A stretch of DNA of 64,000 bases from Streptomyces caelestis (GCF_001279005.1 NZ_LGCN01000074.1:233003-297002), one strand, 5' to 3'; shown: positions 16,720-26,053, counted from the stretch's first letter. Program-made: numbers and translations. Notes: generated by a model from the sequence alone, not told the origin.

Positions 16720-18564
16720 ATGAAACGGCTTCCGCGCATCGAGCAGTACGGCCTGATCGGCGATATGCAGACCAGCGCCCACGTCTGCGATGACGGTTCG
16801 ATCGATTGGCTGTGCCTGCCCCGCTTCGACTCGCCGGCCCCGTTCGCGGCCCTGCTCGGTTCGGAGAAGCACGGGGCATGGCGCATAGCCCCCGCCGCCG
16901 CCTACCAGGAGGGCGCAGCAGCAAGTGCCGAGCGGCGCTACCTCGGTGAGTCCCTCGTACTGGAGACGGTGTGGACGACCTCCTCGGGCAGCGTGACGGT
17001 CACCGACTTCATGCCGCCACGTAACAGAGCCCCGCAGGTGATCCGGATCGTGGAAGGCACGGCCGGTCAAGTCTCCATGGTGTCCGCGCTGCGCGCCCGC
17101 CCCGGCTACGGCCGCATCAGTCCGTGGGTCCACGAGGCGGGCGGGCGCATGGTGGCCGAGGGCGGCGAGGACGCACTGTGGCTGGACACGGCCACCGAGC
17201 AGCGGGAGAAGGACGGGGCGATCGTCTGCTCTTTCACGGTCGCCGCCGGCGACAGCGTGGCCTTCGTACTGAGCTGGAGCCCGTCACACGGTTGCCCGCC
17301 CGAGATTCCGGAGCCCGAAGCCGCGCTGGAGGCGACCCTGGCGTTCTGGGAGAACTGGACGAGCCAGTGCACCTACACCGGGCCCTACCGCGACGCCGTC
17401 CTCCGTTCGCTCATCACCCTGAAGGCGATGACGTATGCGCCCAGCGGGGGCATCGTCGCCGCGCCGACCACGTCGCTGCCCGAGGAACTCGGCGGCAAAC
17501 GGAACTGGGACTACCGCTACACCTGGCTGCGCGATGCCTCCACCACCCTGGCCGCGCTGCTCGGGTCGGGCTTCCGCCAGGAGGCCGGCTCCTTCCGCCG
17601 ATGGCTCCTGCGAGCGGTGGCCGGCGATCCGGAGAACCTGCAGATCATGTACGGCATCACCGGCCAGCGGGACCTGTCGGAGCGGGAGCTGGGGTGGCTG
17701 CCCGGATACGAGAACTCCGCGCCGGTCCGGATCGGCAACGGCGCGGCCGACCAGGTGCAGCTCGACGTCTACGGCTACGTGATCGAGACTCTCTGCCTCG
17801 CGCACGAGAGCGGCGTCGCCCCGTGCGGGGACACCACGGTTCTCCACCAGCGGCTCGTTGAGCACCTGGCCGAGCGGTGGCAGATGCCCGACGAGGGGAT
17901 TTGGGAAGTGCGTGGAGAGCGGCGGCACTTCGTCCACTCCAAGATCATGGCCTGGGTGGCCGTCGACCGCACCATCCGCCTGGTCGAGGCCGGTGCCATG
18001 GAAGCCGATCTGTTCGCGCTGATCGAGCTGCGTGAGGCCATCCACCACGAGGTGTGCACGCGCGGCTTCGACCCGGTCCGCAACACCTTCACCCAGTCCT
18101 ACGGATCACAGGAGGTCGATGCCGCCCTGCTGCTGATCCCCCGGGTGGGCTTCCTGCCGCCGGACGACCCGCGCGTGATCGGAACCGTGGAAGCGGTGCG
18201 CCGGGATCTGTCCACCCCCGAGGGCTTCGTACACCGGTACCGCACCGCCGGGAAGCGCACTGGGATCGACGGCCTGACCGGGAACGAGGGGACCTTCCTC
18301 CTCTGCTCGTTCATGATGGTCGACGCGCTCGCTCTGACCGGCCGCCTGGACGAAGCCCGTGCACTGTTCGATCGGCTGCTGGCCCTGCGCACCGACCTCG
18401 GCCTACTCGCCGAGGAGTACGACCCCACCAGCGGGCGGCAGTTGGGCAACTTCCCGCAGGCGTACAGCCACATCGGGGTCATCGGATCCGCGCTCCTGTT
18501 GCAGCAGCTCGGCGCGGGTGCGTCTGCGGCCGAGGCGGACGTTCTCGTGGCGGCGAGCGTCTGA
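16720..18564 (+). CDS. Glycoside hydrolase family 15 protein (glucoamylase/trehalase-like)
   Basis: 614 aa, the usual size for bacterial intracellular GH15 proteins. It begins RIEQYGLIGDMQTSAHVC and DGSIDWLCLPRFDSPAPFAA, as in the trehalase-like N-terminal beta domain. The (alpha/alpha)6 catalytic part has KRNWDYRYTWLRDAS and TGNEGTFLLCSFMMVDALA. No signal peptide. ATG 16720 is preceded by GGAG; an upstream in-frame GTG at 16627 exists. The likely substrate is trehalose or short alpha-glucans. Its TGA overlaps the ATG of cvnA (TGATG), placing it at the head of the conservon transcript. Confidence 0.88.
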   Translation: MKRLPRIEQYGLIGDMQTSAHVCDDGSIDWLCLPRFDSPAPFAALLGSEKHGAWRIAPAAAYQEGAAASAERRYLGESLVLETVWTTSSGSVTVTDFMPPRNRAPQVIRIVEGTAGQVSMVSALRARPGYGRISPWVHEAGGRMVAEGGEDALWLDTATEQREKDGAIVCSFTVAAGDSVAFVLSWSPSHGCPPEIPEPEAALEATLAFWENWTSQCTYTGPYRDAVLRSLITLKAMTYAPSGGIVAAPTTSLPEELGGKRNWDYRYTWLRDASTTLAALLGSGFRQEAGSFRRWLLRAVAGDPENLQIMYGITGQRDLSERELGWLPGYENSAPVRIGNGAADQVQLDVYGYVIETLCLAHESGVAPCGDTTVLHQRLVEHLAERWQMPDEGIWEVRGERRHFVHSKIMAWVAVDRTIRLVEAGAMEADLFALIELREAIHHEVCTRGFDPVRNTFTQSYGSQEVDAALLLIPRVGFLPPDDPRVIGTVEAVRRDLSTPEGFVHRYRTAGKRTGIDGLTGNEGTFLLCSFMMVDALALTGRLDEARALFDRLLALRTDLGLLAEEYDPTSGRQLGNFPQAYSHIGVIGSALLLQQLGAGASAAEADVLVAASV

Positions 18565-20024
18565 TGAACACACTCGCCATCACCACCCTCGTCCTGCTCG
18601 CCCTCTCGGCCGTCATCGCCGGAGCGGCAGCTTGGGTCACCCGTCGCCGCTGGCTCGCGGCACGGCATCAGGCCCATCTCCTGGGCCGAGAACAGCGGGC
18701 CACCGAGCAGGCCCTGGACCGGCTGGTCCAAGAGGTGCTGCCACAGATCCACACGTCCGGCGGCTGGGCTGCTCCGCCAATTCCGGCACCGGAGCTGACC
18801 GGCACCACGGTCGGCGAGCGGCTGGAGCTCGCGGCCAAGGCCACCGCCGGCCTCGCCCAGGCCATCGTCCACGACATCCGGTACGCCGCGCACCAGGAGA
18901 TCGAACAGATCAAGACGCACGGGGCGGAGGAGCTGCGCCGTGCGCACGCCGACGCGCAAGCGGAGATCGCCCGCGTGCAGGCGAACGCTGTGCGGTCGAC
19001 CGAGGCCGCGGTGCGCAGCGTATCGTCGGCGCTGGTGGGCATGGCCGCCCGGACCAGCCGCAGGGTCAGCGAGGGGGTCAGGGCGCACCAGGACGACGCC
19101 GCCTTCGAGACACTGACCGGGATCGATCGCACCGTCCAGCAGACACTGCTGGTCGCGCAGGGCTGGACCGTCCTGGCCGGCGGCAAGTTGACCCGGCACT
19201 GGACCACCACGACCCTGACCGATGTGGTGCGGGCCGCGATGGGCTACGTCGAGGACTACCAGCGCGTGGCGCCGCAGGAGCTGCCCCTGGCGGTGAAGAC
19301 CCATGTCGTCGGGCCCGTGGTACACACCCTCGCTCTTCTGCTGGACAACGCGCTGCGGTTCTCCCCGCCGCAGTCCCGCGTCCACGTCTCCTTCGAGCAG
19401 GGCCACCACGGGGTCACCGTCATCGTGGACGACAGCGGCCTGCAGATGACGCCGGAGCAGCTCGATGAGGCCCGGGACATCCTCACCGGCCAGCGCGCCG
19501 ACGACATCACACAGCTCGGCGCCCTGCCCAAGACCGGTTTCCGGGTCGCCGCCGCTCTCGCTCGCGCCTACGGCTTCCGGATCGACGTCCAGGCCCCAAA
19601 CGCGTTGCTGGGCACCCGCGCGCTCCTCACCCTTCCCCAGGACCTCCTCACCACCGTGGCCGAGGCCGCACCTGCACCCGCCCCTGCGGCGCACAGCGTC
19701 CCGCAAGGCGCGCTCGCCCCCGTCCCGGAGAGCCGCCTCGCACTGGCCCAGCCCGCGCGAGGACCGCAGCCCGTCCCCGTGCCGGCACACCCGCCGGCAG
19801 AGGAGCGCCTCGATGCGTCGGCCGCTGCCGGGACGACAGCCAGCGGGCTGACACGGCGTAACCGGCGCGGCACCCCGGCACCTGCTCCAGCCCGCCGCCC
19901 GGTCAACGCGGAGCCGGGACGCGCAAGCGTGATCGTCTCCTGGGCCCACGGCACTCAGGCGGCACGCGCCGAACTTGACGCCGCCCCCTCCCCGACCCCT
20001 GACGAGCAAGGACACGAGGTATGA
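18564..20024 (+). CDS. cvnA: Conservon sensor histidine kinase-like protein CvnA
   Basis: 486 aa. One N-terminal membrane helix (LAITTLVLLALSAVIAGAAA), a long charged helical stretch (residues 80-190), then a degenerate GHKL ATPase: N-box LLLDNALRFSPP and IVDDSGLQM. The C-terminal 130 residues are Pro/Ala-rich. CvnA normally heads the conservon and is thought to act like a GPCR-type sensor feeding CvnB-D. This copy lacks the large extracellular loop between two membrane helices found in many CvnA proteins. It is coupled to GH15 upstream and to cvnB downstream by ATGA. Confidence 0.88.
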   Translation: MNTLAITTLVLLALSAVIAGAAAWVTRRRWLAARHQAHLLGREQRATEQALDRLVQEVLPQIHTSGGWAAPPIPAPELTGTTVGERLELAAKATAGLAQAIVHDIRYAAHQEIEQIKTHGAEELRRAHADAQAEIARVQANAVRSTEAAVRSVSSALVGMAARTSRRVSEGVRAHQDDAAFETLTGIDRTVQQTLLVAQGWTVLAGGKLTRHWTTTTLTDVVRAAMGYVEDYQRVAPQELPLAVKTHVVGPVVHTLALLLDNALRFSPPQSRVHVSFEQGHHGVTVIVDDSGLQMTPEQLDEARDILTGQRADDITQLGALPKTGFRVAAALARAYGFRIDVQAPNALLGTRALLTLPQDLLTTVAEAAPAPAPAAHSVPQGALAPVPESRLALAQPARGPQPVPVPAHPPAEERLDASAAAGTTASGLTRRNRRGTPAPAPARRPVNAEPGRASVIVSWAHGTQAARAELDAAPSPTPDEQGHEV

Positions 20025-20431
20025 GCGAGAAGAACATCGGCTGGCTCCTGGAGCGCCTGGAGGAGACCGACGGAGTGGAGTACGCCGTGCTCGTCGCGGC
20101 CGACGGCATGAGCCCGGACTACACGCCCCGCCTCCCGCAGGAGCAGGCGGAGAAGATCGCCGCCATCACCTCGACACTGTGGGCGGCGTCGCGGGCCTAC
20201 GACCACGAGACCGGCGGCGGGGGCGTGCGCCAGTTCGTCATGGAGTCGGTCGACCACATCTCCCTGCTCATCCCGGCCGGGGAGAACACGATGCTCGCCG
20301 TCCGCACCAGCAGCCCCCACGTCGACATCGGCGTCATCAGCGAGGCCGCCCTGCGGCTGGCGGGAAGTGTCGGCGACCAACTGGGCGTCAAGACCCGGGT
20401 GACCAGCGGCGTGGAAGCACCGCCGGCATGA
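20021..20431 (+). CDS. cvnB: Conservon roadblock/LC7-domain protein CvnB
   Basis: 136 aa. Roadblock/LC7 fold: WLLERLEETDGVEYAVLVAA, MSPDYTPRLPQEQAEKIAA and MLAVRTSSPHVDIGVI. In conservons this protein associates with CvnD and is thought to modulate the GTPase switch. ATGA overlaps at both ends give tight stoichiometric coupling with cvnA and cvnC. Confidence 0.93.
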   Translation: MSEKNIGWLLERLEETDGVEYAVLVAADGMSPDYTPRLPQEQAEKIAAITSTLWAASRAYDHETGGGGVRQFVMESVDHISLLIPAGENTMLAVRTSSPHVDIGVISEAALRLAGSVGDQLGVKTRVTSGVEAPPA

Positions 20432-20784
20432 GCAGGCCGCGGCAGGATCCCGACCTGGTCAGGCCCTACGTCCGCACAGGCGGACGTACCCGCCCCAGCA
20501 CGGACGTGCGTCTGGAGAGCGTGGTCTTCGCCGCGACCGGCACCCACCCCGGACTTAATGCCGACGCTCGCCGCCTGCTGGCTCTGTTCGCCGGCTCCCG
20601 CGGCGGCGGTCTGGCCGTCGCCGAGATCGCCTCCGAACTCGCCCTGCCGCCCTCGACCACCCGCATCCTCGTCGCCGACCTCATCGGACTCGGACTGATG
20701 ACTCTCGCCCAAGGCCACGACGACGAACGCCCTCCCGCCTCACTGATCGAAAGGGTCCTTCATGGCCTCCGCGCTCACGCTTGA
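20428..20784 (+). CDS. cvnC: Conservon DUF742 protein CvnC
   Basis: 118 aa, DUF742: RPYVRTGGRTRPSTDVRLES, followed by a winged-helix-like region ending LPPSTTRILVADLIGLGLMT. Its role is presumed to be as an adaptor within the membrane complex. The start ATG overlaps the cvnB stop, and its 3' end overlaps the cvnD start by 23 nt. Confidence 0.92.
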   Translation: MSRPRQDPDLVRPYVRTGGRTRPSTDVRLESVVFAATGTHPGLNADARRLLALFAGSRGGGLAVAEIASELALPPSTTRILVADLIGLGLMTLAQGHDDERPPASLIERVLHGLRAHA

Positions 20785-21364
20785 CCGGTTCGTCGCACCG
20801 ACGGTGACGGCGACCGCGAAGATCGTGGTCGCCGGAGCTTTCGGCGTGGGCAAGACCACCTTCGTCGGCAGCGTCTCCGAAGTGCCGCCCGTGCACATGG
20901 AAGAGACCATCACCCGGGCCAGCGCTCTGGTCGACGACCTGGCCCGCACGCCGGAGAAGTCGACCACCACCGTCGGCATCGACTTCGGGCGCAAGCACCT
21001 CGGGGACGACCTGGTGCTGTACCTGTTCGGCACCCCGGGCCAGGCCCGGTTCCGGTTCCTGTGGGAGGAGCTGATCGTCGGTGCCCTCGGCGCCCTGGTC
21101 CTTGTCGACCCTCGCGACCTGGACGCCTCCCACGAGATCCTCACCCTTCTCGAAGAGACCGAAGTGGCATACGCAGTCGCGGTCAACCAGTTCGACGGCG
21201 CACCCCGCTACCCGCTCACCGAAATCCACGAGGCGCTCGCCCTGGAAGAACACACCCCGCTGAGCGTGTGCGACGCCCGCGAGCGGGCGTCGTGCATGCA
21301 GACCCTGATCCATCTGACCGAATACCTCGCCCACCTCGCGCACCGTCTGGAGCCCCGACCGTGA
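20762..21364 (+). CDS. cvnD: Conservon Ras-like GTPase CvnD
   Basis: 200 aa. P-loop VVAGAFGVGKTTFVGSVSE, switch region TTTVGIDFGRKHL, and G3 motif LFGTPGQARFRFLWEEL, where Pro occupies the usual catalytic Gln region. The guanine-specificity motif reads NQFD rather than NKxD, as is frequent in conservon GTPases. It ends overlapping the P450 start (GTGA). Confidence 0.93.
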   Translation: MASALTLDRFVAPTVTATAKIVVAGAFGVGKTTFVGSVSEVPPVHMEETITRASALVDDLARTPEKSTTTVGIDFGRKHLGDDLVLYLFGTPGQARFRFLWEELIVGALGALVLVDPRDLDASHEILTLLEETEVAYAVAVNQFDGAPRYPLTEIHEALALEEHTPLSVCDARERASCMQTLIHLTEYLAHLAHRLEPRP

Positions 21365-22539
21365 GCACCGCGCCCCCTCGCATCTCCCTGTACGAGGCGG
21401 ACTTCGCCCAAGACCCGCACGCCTCCTACCGGCGCATGCGCGAGCAGTTCGGGCCCCTGGTCCCGGTGGACCTGGCGCCCGGCGTGCCCGCCACGCTGGT
21501 CGTCGGCTACGAGGCGGCCCGCCACATCCTCGGCGACCCGCAGCGCTTCCCCGCCGACCCGCGCCGGTGGCAGACCACCGTCCCGGATACCTGCTCCATC
21601 CGGCCGATGATGGAGTACCGGCCCAACGCCCTGCGCTCCGCCGGCGCCGAGCACGCCCGCTACCGGGCCGCGAACACCGCCGCCCTGCAGACCGTCGACC
21701 AGCACGCGCTACGCGATCACGTCGAACAGGTAGCCGCCCGGACCATCAGCACCTTCGCTGCCGAGGGGAAGGCCGACCTGCTGGCCCAGTACGCCTGGCC
21801 GCTCGCCTTCAACACGCTCAGCCACCTGCTCGGCTGCCCCGACGAGGTCGGGCGGCGGATCGCGGACGGCATGTCGAAAATCTTCGACGGGGTCAACGCC
21901 TCCAGCGGCAACCAGATCCTCGCCCAAGCCGTCGCCGACCTCGTCTCCCTGCGCCGGGCACATCCCGGCGACGACGTGACCAGCAGGCTCCTCGTCCACG
22001 TCGCGCGACTGAACGACAACGAGATGGGCCAGCAGCTCATCACCCTCTACGGCGCGGGCATCGAACCGCTGACCAACCTGATCACCAACACCCTCCTGGA
22101 GATGCTCACCAACCCCGACTTCTCCGGGGACCTGCACGCCGGCGACGCCTCCGTCCGCGAAGCCCTGGACACGGTCCTGTACCGCGACCCGCCGCTCGCG
22201 AACTTCTCCATGAGCTATCCGCCCCGGCCCGCCGACGTCGGCGGCTACCTCCTCCCGGCCGACGAGCCGGTGGTCATCAGTTACGCCGCCTGCAACAACG
22301 ACCCGGACCTCGGTGGGCGCGCGCCGCTGGGCAACCGCGCCCATCTCGCGTGGGGCGCCGGCCCGCACAGCTGCCCGGCCAGCTCGCACGCCTACCTCAT
22401 CGCCGAGGCCGCCATCCTCCACATCCTCGACGCGCTGCCCGAGATGGACCTCGCCACCCGCCGCGAGGACCTCACCTGGCGCCCCGGCCCCTTCCACCGC
22501 TCCCTGGTGACCCTGCCGGTCACCTTCCCCGCCATCTGA
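21361..22539 (+). CDS. Cytochrome P450, CYP157-like (no ExxR)
   Basis: 392 aa from GTG 21361, overlapping the cvnD stop. The heme loop is WGAGPHSCPASSHA, with the proximal Cys kept. The I-helix region is unusual (LYGAGIEPLTNLITN, no A/G-G-x-D/E-T). In the K-helix, EALDTVLYRDPP aligns so that the ExxR positions read T-V-L-Y; Glu and Arg are both missing. Loss of ExxR is the documented hallmark of CYP157 enzymes encoded in Streptomyces conservons. Catalytic activity is uncertain; it may act as a heme sensor in the cvn complex. Confidence 0.88.
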   Translation: MSTAPPRISLYEADFAQDPHASYRRMREQFGPLVPVDLAPGVPATLVVGYEAARHILGDPQRFPADPRRWQTTVPDTCSIRPMMEYRPNALRSAGAEHARYRAANTAALQTVDQHALRDHVEQVAARTISTFAAEGKADLLAQYAWPLAFNTLSHLLGCPDEVGRRIADGMSKIFDGVNASSGNQILAQAVADLVSLRRAHPGDDVTSRLLVHVARLNDNEMGQQLITLYGAGIEPLTNLITNTLLEMLTNPDFSGDLHAGDASVREALDTVLYRDPPLANFSMSYPPRPADVGGYLLPADEPVVISYAACNNDPDLGGRAPLGNRAHLAWGAGPHSCPASSHAYLIAEAAILHILDALPEMDLATRREDLTWRPGPFHRSLVTLPVTFPAI

Positions 22540-22552
22540 AAGAGACCCCGAC

Positions 22553-23785
22553 GTGCCCGAACAGCAGATACTCGTCCTCGACCCCACCGGCAGCGACCCG
22601 GGCGCCGAACACCGGGCCTTACGCGAGCGCGGCCCTGCCACCCTCGTAGACATCCTCGGCGTGCGCGCCTGGTCCGTCTCCGACCCGGCCCTCCTCAAGC
22701 AACTGCTCACCAGCAAGGACGTCTCCAAGGACGGCCGCGCCCATTGGCCGGCCTTCGCCGAGACCGTCCCCACCTGGCCGCTGGCCCTGTGGGTCGCGGT
22801 GGAGAACATGTTCACCGCCTACGGCGCCAACCACAGCCGCCTGCGCCGCATGGTCGCCCCCGCCCTCTCCGCCCGCCGCACCGCCGCCCTCCAGACGGAC
22901 ATCGAGACCCTGGTCACCGGGCTGCTCGACGACCTCGACGCCATCCCGGCCGGGGAAAGTGCCGACCTGCGCGAGCACCTCGCCTACCCGCTGCCGATCG
23001 CCGTCATCGGACAGCTCATGGGCGTCCCCGGCGACCAGCGCGCCGAGTTCCGCACCGTGGTCGACAACGTGTTCGCCACCCACCTCACCGCCGAAGAACA
23101 GGCTGCCAACGCCGCCGCCCTCTACGGTCAGCTGGACGCCCTCATCGCCACCAAACGCACCGAACCCGGCGAGGACATGACCTCGCTGCTGATCGCCACC
23201 CGCGACGAGGAAGGCGACGGTTCCACCCTCAACAACGCCGAACTGCGCGACACGCTCCTGCTGATGATCAGCGCCGGATACGAGACCACCGTCAACGTAA
23301 TCGACCAGGCCCTCACCACCTTGCTGTCCGACCCGCAACAGCTCACCCACGTACGGGACGGACGGTGCACCTGGCAGGACATCGTCGAGGAGACCCTGCG
23401 GCACGAGCCCGCAGTCAAGCACCTGCCCCTGCGCTACGCCCTCACCGACATCCCGCTCCCTGACGGGCAGATCATCCACTCCGGCGACGCCGTCCTCGCC
23501 TCCTACGCCGCCGCCAACCGGCACCCCGGCCTGCACCAGGACGCCGACCAGTTCGACGCCACCCGGATCAGCAAGGAGCACCTCGCCTTCGGGCACGGCG
23601 TCCACTTCTGCCTCGGTGCCCCGCTGGCCCGCCTCGAAGTCGCCACGGCCCTCCGCCTGTTCTTCGAGCGCTTCCCCAACGCCCAGCTCACCACCCGGCG
23701 CGAGGACCTGCAGCGCCTGCCGAGCCTCATCAGCAACGGGCACACCAGCGTCCCCGTCCTGCTGCGCCCCACGACAACCGACTGA
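22553..23785 (+). CDS. Cytochrome P450 (canonical, probably CYP154-like)
   Basis: 410 aa from GTG 22553. All standard motifs are present: I-helix MISAGYETTVN, K-helix ETLRHEPAVKHLPLRYA, heme loop FGHGVHFCLGAPLARLE. A CYP154 member usually follows the CYP157 gene in conservons, which fits this position 13 nt after it. Soluble. Needs ferredoxin partners, none of which is encoded here. Substrate unknown. Confidence 0.9.
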   Translation: MPEQQILVLDPTGSDPGAEHRALRERGPATLVDILGVRAWSVSDPALLKQLLTSKDVSKDGRAHWPAFAETVPTWPLALWVAVENMFTAYGANHSRLRRMVAPALSARRTAALQTDIETLVTGLLDDLDAIPAGESADLREHLAYPLPIAVIGQLMGVPGDQRAEFRTVVDNVFATHLTAEEQAANAAALYGQLDALIATKRTEPGEDMTSLLIATRDEEGDGSTLNNAELRDTLLLMISAGYETTVNVIDQALTTLLSDPQQLTHVRDGRCTWQDIVEETLRHEPAVKHLPLRYALTDIPLPDGQIIHSGDAVLASYAAANRHPGLHQDADQFDATRISKEHLAFGHGVHFCLGAPLARLEVATALRLFFERFPNAQLTTRREDLQRLPSLISNGHTSVPVLLRPTTTD

Positions 23786-23810
23786 CCGGCCCTCAACGAG
23801 GAACCCTGCC

Positions 23811-24293
23811 ATGACCGCCCTCGCCCTAACACAGCCCCTCACCCCGTCCGAACAGCGCATCGCCCAGCACGTGATCAAAGGGCTGGACGCCCGCGAGATC
23901 GCAGCCGCCACCCAGCTCAAGCCGAACACCGTCCACTCCACGCTGCGCACCGTGCGCTGGAAGCTGGCCTGTCCCGAACGCTGCTCCCTCGCCGTCGTCG
24001 CCCACCGCCTCCTCGCCTCCGGCCAGATCACCGCCCCGACACCGCAGCGGCCCGCTCCGGATCTCAGCCCCGAGCAGATCAGCCTGCTCAAGGCCGCCGC
24101 CGAGCACACCCTGCCCCGCGACATCGCCTTCGCCGCCGCCCTCGCCCCGGCCGACGTGCGCGACGCACTCGACCAGCTCCTCGCCGACACGGACGCACAG
24201 GACAGCACCGAGCTGGTGGTGCTGGCGCACAGCTGGCAGCTGCTGTCGGCCGAGCAAGCCGCCCACGCGACGCGAAGCGGGGCGACCCAGTGA
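23811..24293 (+). CDS. LuxR-type helix-turn-helix protein
   Basis: 160 aa. The N-terminal half is a LuxR_C-like HTH: LTPSEQRIAQHVIKGLDARE, IAAATQLKPNTVHSTLRTV. The second half repeats a similar pattern (LSPEQISLLKAAAEHTLPRD, IAFAAALAPADVRDALDQLL), so it may hold two HTH units. No receiver domain. It begins 26 nt after the P450 and its stop overlaps the next gene, so it probably belongs to the conservon transcript. Confidence 0.75.
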   Translation: MTALALTQPLTPSEQRIAQHVIKGLDAREIAAATQLKPNTVHSTLRTVRWKLACPERCSLAVVAHRLLASGQITAPTPQRPAPDLSPEQISLLKAAAEHTLPRDIAFAAALAPADVRDALDQLLADTDAQDSTELVVLAHSWQLLSAEQAAHATRSGATQ

Positions 24294-24940
24294 CCCGGCC
24301 CGCGACCCCCACGGCCAGCGAGGACCGCTCCGCCCCCGTCCCGTTCACGCAGGCGCCGCCGGCCGCCATCTACGAGATGCGCATGCTGAGCACCGCGGCC
24401 GAGCGTGAGGAAGCCGCCGCCCTCGTCCAGGACCGCCAACGCTGGCTCACCCTGCACGGCCTGCCCGTACCCGCCCGAGCCAACATCCCCGCGCAGTTCC
24501 GCGAGGCCCAGACCCTGTCCGCCGGGCTGTTCGAGGACGGGAGGCTGCTGTCTTGCATGATCCTCGAGCACACCCCCGACCTCGGATGGGGCCAGGGGCC
24601 CTGCCTCTTCCTGGGCTGCGTCCACACCCTTCCCGGCCAGTCCGACGACATCACCCGCCTGATCACCCTGTGGGCGTCCGACTTCGCCGCCCGACTCGAC
24701 CTCCACGTCGTACGGGCCGAGACCCTGGCTCGCCATGCCCTTGAAGCCGAACCCCTCGCTGCCCTCCTGCGTCGGCTCACCGACACCGGTTGGGACGTGG
24801 GCGGATCCGGCCCCGGACGCGACGGCGATCGAGTTGCCCGCCTCGAACTCCTCGCCGAGCACCGCCCCGGGCTCCGCGCGCTGATCAGCTGCCAGGTCCA
24901 TGCGCCTCAGCCGGCCCCGGACGATCGGAGCAACGCATGA
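24290..24940 (+). CDS. GNAT-like N-acetyltransferase domain protein
   Basis: 216 aa, GTG start overlapping the previous stop. Sequence features fit a divergent GNAT fold: YEMRMLSTAAEREEAAALV, then LSAGLFEDGRLLSCMILEH, then LFLGCVHTLPGQSDDITRLI and LDLHVVRAET. The acetyl-CoA loop (Q/RxxGxG/A) is not conserved, so activity is doubtful. Operon position ties it to the conservon/FxLD region. Confidence 0.5.
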   Translation: MTRPATPTASEDRSAPVPFTQAPPAAIYEMRMLSTAAEREEAAALVQDRQRWLTLHGLPVPARANIPAQFREAQTLSAGLFEDGRLLSCMILEHTPDLGWGQGPCLFLGCVHTLPGQSDDITRLITLWASDFAARLDLHVVRAETLARHALEAEPLAALLRRLTDTGWDVGGSGPGRDGDRVARLELLAEHRPGLRALISCQVHAPQPAPDDRSNA

Positions 24941-25512
24941 CAACCGACGAGCCGCAGCGGCTCGACCTCGCCCGCGAGCTGATCGCCCGCGCCACGGAAT
25001 CGGCCGCGCACCGGGCCGAGCGCGTACGCGACCAGCTCGACGCCGTCCAACTCGGACAGGGTCGGCATACCGACCACGCCAACACCAAAGTGCTGCGCCG
25101 CATCCTGGCCGAGCACGACTGGCCCGGCCACCGTCTCGTCGGCCCCGACGCGGCCCGTGCCGCGTGGAGCATCGCCCTGCACAGTGACGACGATCCCGCC
25201 TTCCAGCGTGCCGCCACCACCCTGCTGGGGCGTGCGGTGCAGGCCGACGACGCCCTGGTCCAACACTGGGCGCACCTGCACGACCGCGCCCTCGTCACCA
25301 GCGGGCGCGACCAGGAGTACGGCACCCAGCTCCTGCTGTGCGCCGACGGCATCGAGCTGTGCCCACTGCGCGCGCCGGAGTCAGTCGACGCACGCAGGGC
25401 CACCGTCGGTCTGCCGCCGATCGCTGTCGCTCTGAAGGCCGTGCGCCGTCGGTACACGCCCGACGGCTCTGCCGATAAAGCCCCGACCATCGTCCTCGCG
25501 GGGGCCACGTGA
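24937..25512 (+). CDS. DUF6624-like protein
   Basis: 191 aa from ATG 24937 (ATGA overlap). The segments VLRRILAEHDWPGHRLVG, AAWSIALHSDDDPAFQRAA, TSGRDQEYGTQLLL and DARRATVGLPPI match the pattern I associate with DUF6624, a family of unknown function. Soluble. It ends the overlapping gene run that begins with GH15. Confidence 0.65.
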   Translation: MTTDEPQRLDLARELIARATESAAHRAERVRDQLDAVQLGQGRHTDHANTKVLRRILAEHDWPGHRLVGPDAARAAWSIALHSDDDPAFQRAATTLLGRAVQADDALVQHWAHLHDRALVTSGRDQEYGTQLLLCADGIELCPLRAPESVDARRATVGLPPIAVALKAVRRRYTPDGSADKAPTIVLAGAT

Positions 25513-25585
25513 AGAAGCAGTACTCAAGCTTCAACACCAGTCGGCTTACGGCAGCGACTTCACTCTCCGAAAGGGTTGTTGACAG

Positions 25586-26053
25586 ATGAAGCTCACCAAC
25601 GCCGTCCTCGCTGCCGGTGCAGCCGTCTCCCTCACCACTGCCGTGGTCGGAGCCGCCCGGCTCCGGCAGGACGCGCGGCACCAGGCCGAGCGGAACGAGG
25701 TGGTCCTCACCCGGAACCAACTCGACTGGCTTAACCATCTGTCCACCAACTCCGACTTCGCCAAGCTCTGGGCGCCCGAGGACATGGACGCCGATGAGTA
25801 CATGCAGTTGCTGAAGGCCAACCAGCTCATCTGCATGCTCAGCCTGCGCGACCGCCTCGGCTTCGTCCGTGCCGGACATCTGCCGTGGTACGCCGCGAAG
25901 CTGATGGAGAGCGATGTCTGCCGGCGGTACTGGGCCCGCTTCGGCGACCTCCGCGCCCAGGAAGCCGAAGGCGACGAGCGGGCCGAACACTTCACCCGCG
26001 TACTGGACCAGGCCGCGAAGAACCGCTCGCGGGCGCAGCCCGCGGCAGCCTGA
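25586..26053 (+). CDS. DUF6082-like membrane-anchored protein
   Basis: 155 aa. A short N-terminal hydrophobic segment (AVLAAGAAVSLTTAVVGAA) is followed by a soluble helical region (RNQLDWLNHLSTNSDFAKLW, LLKANQLICMLSLRDRLGF). It resembles DUF6082, which is frequent near FxLD and other RiPP clusters in Streptomyces. The role is unknown. It lies 130 bp upstream of the lanthipeptide precursor gene on the same strand. Confidence 0.65.
   Translation: MKLTNAVLAAGAAVSLTTAVVGAARLRQDARHQAERNEVVLTRNQLDWLNHLSTNSDFAKLWAPEDMDADEYMQLLKANQLICMLSLRDRLGFVRAGHLPWYAAKLMESDVCRRYWARFGDLRAQEAEGDERAEHFTRVLDQAAKNRSRAQPAAA

Noticed and set aside
18099..20015. 638-codon minus-strand frame over cvnA
   Set aside because: No domain; opposite strand of a recognisable CvnA in an overlapping operon.
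22619..24943. 774-codon minus-strand frame over the second P450
   Set aside because: Low-complexity Gly/Val/Glu sequence typical of antisense frames; the P450 motifs are on the plus strand.
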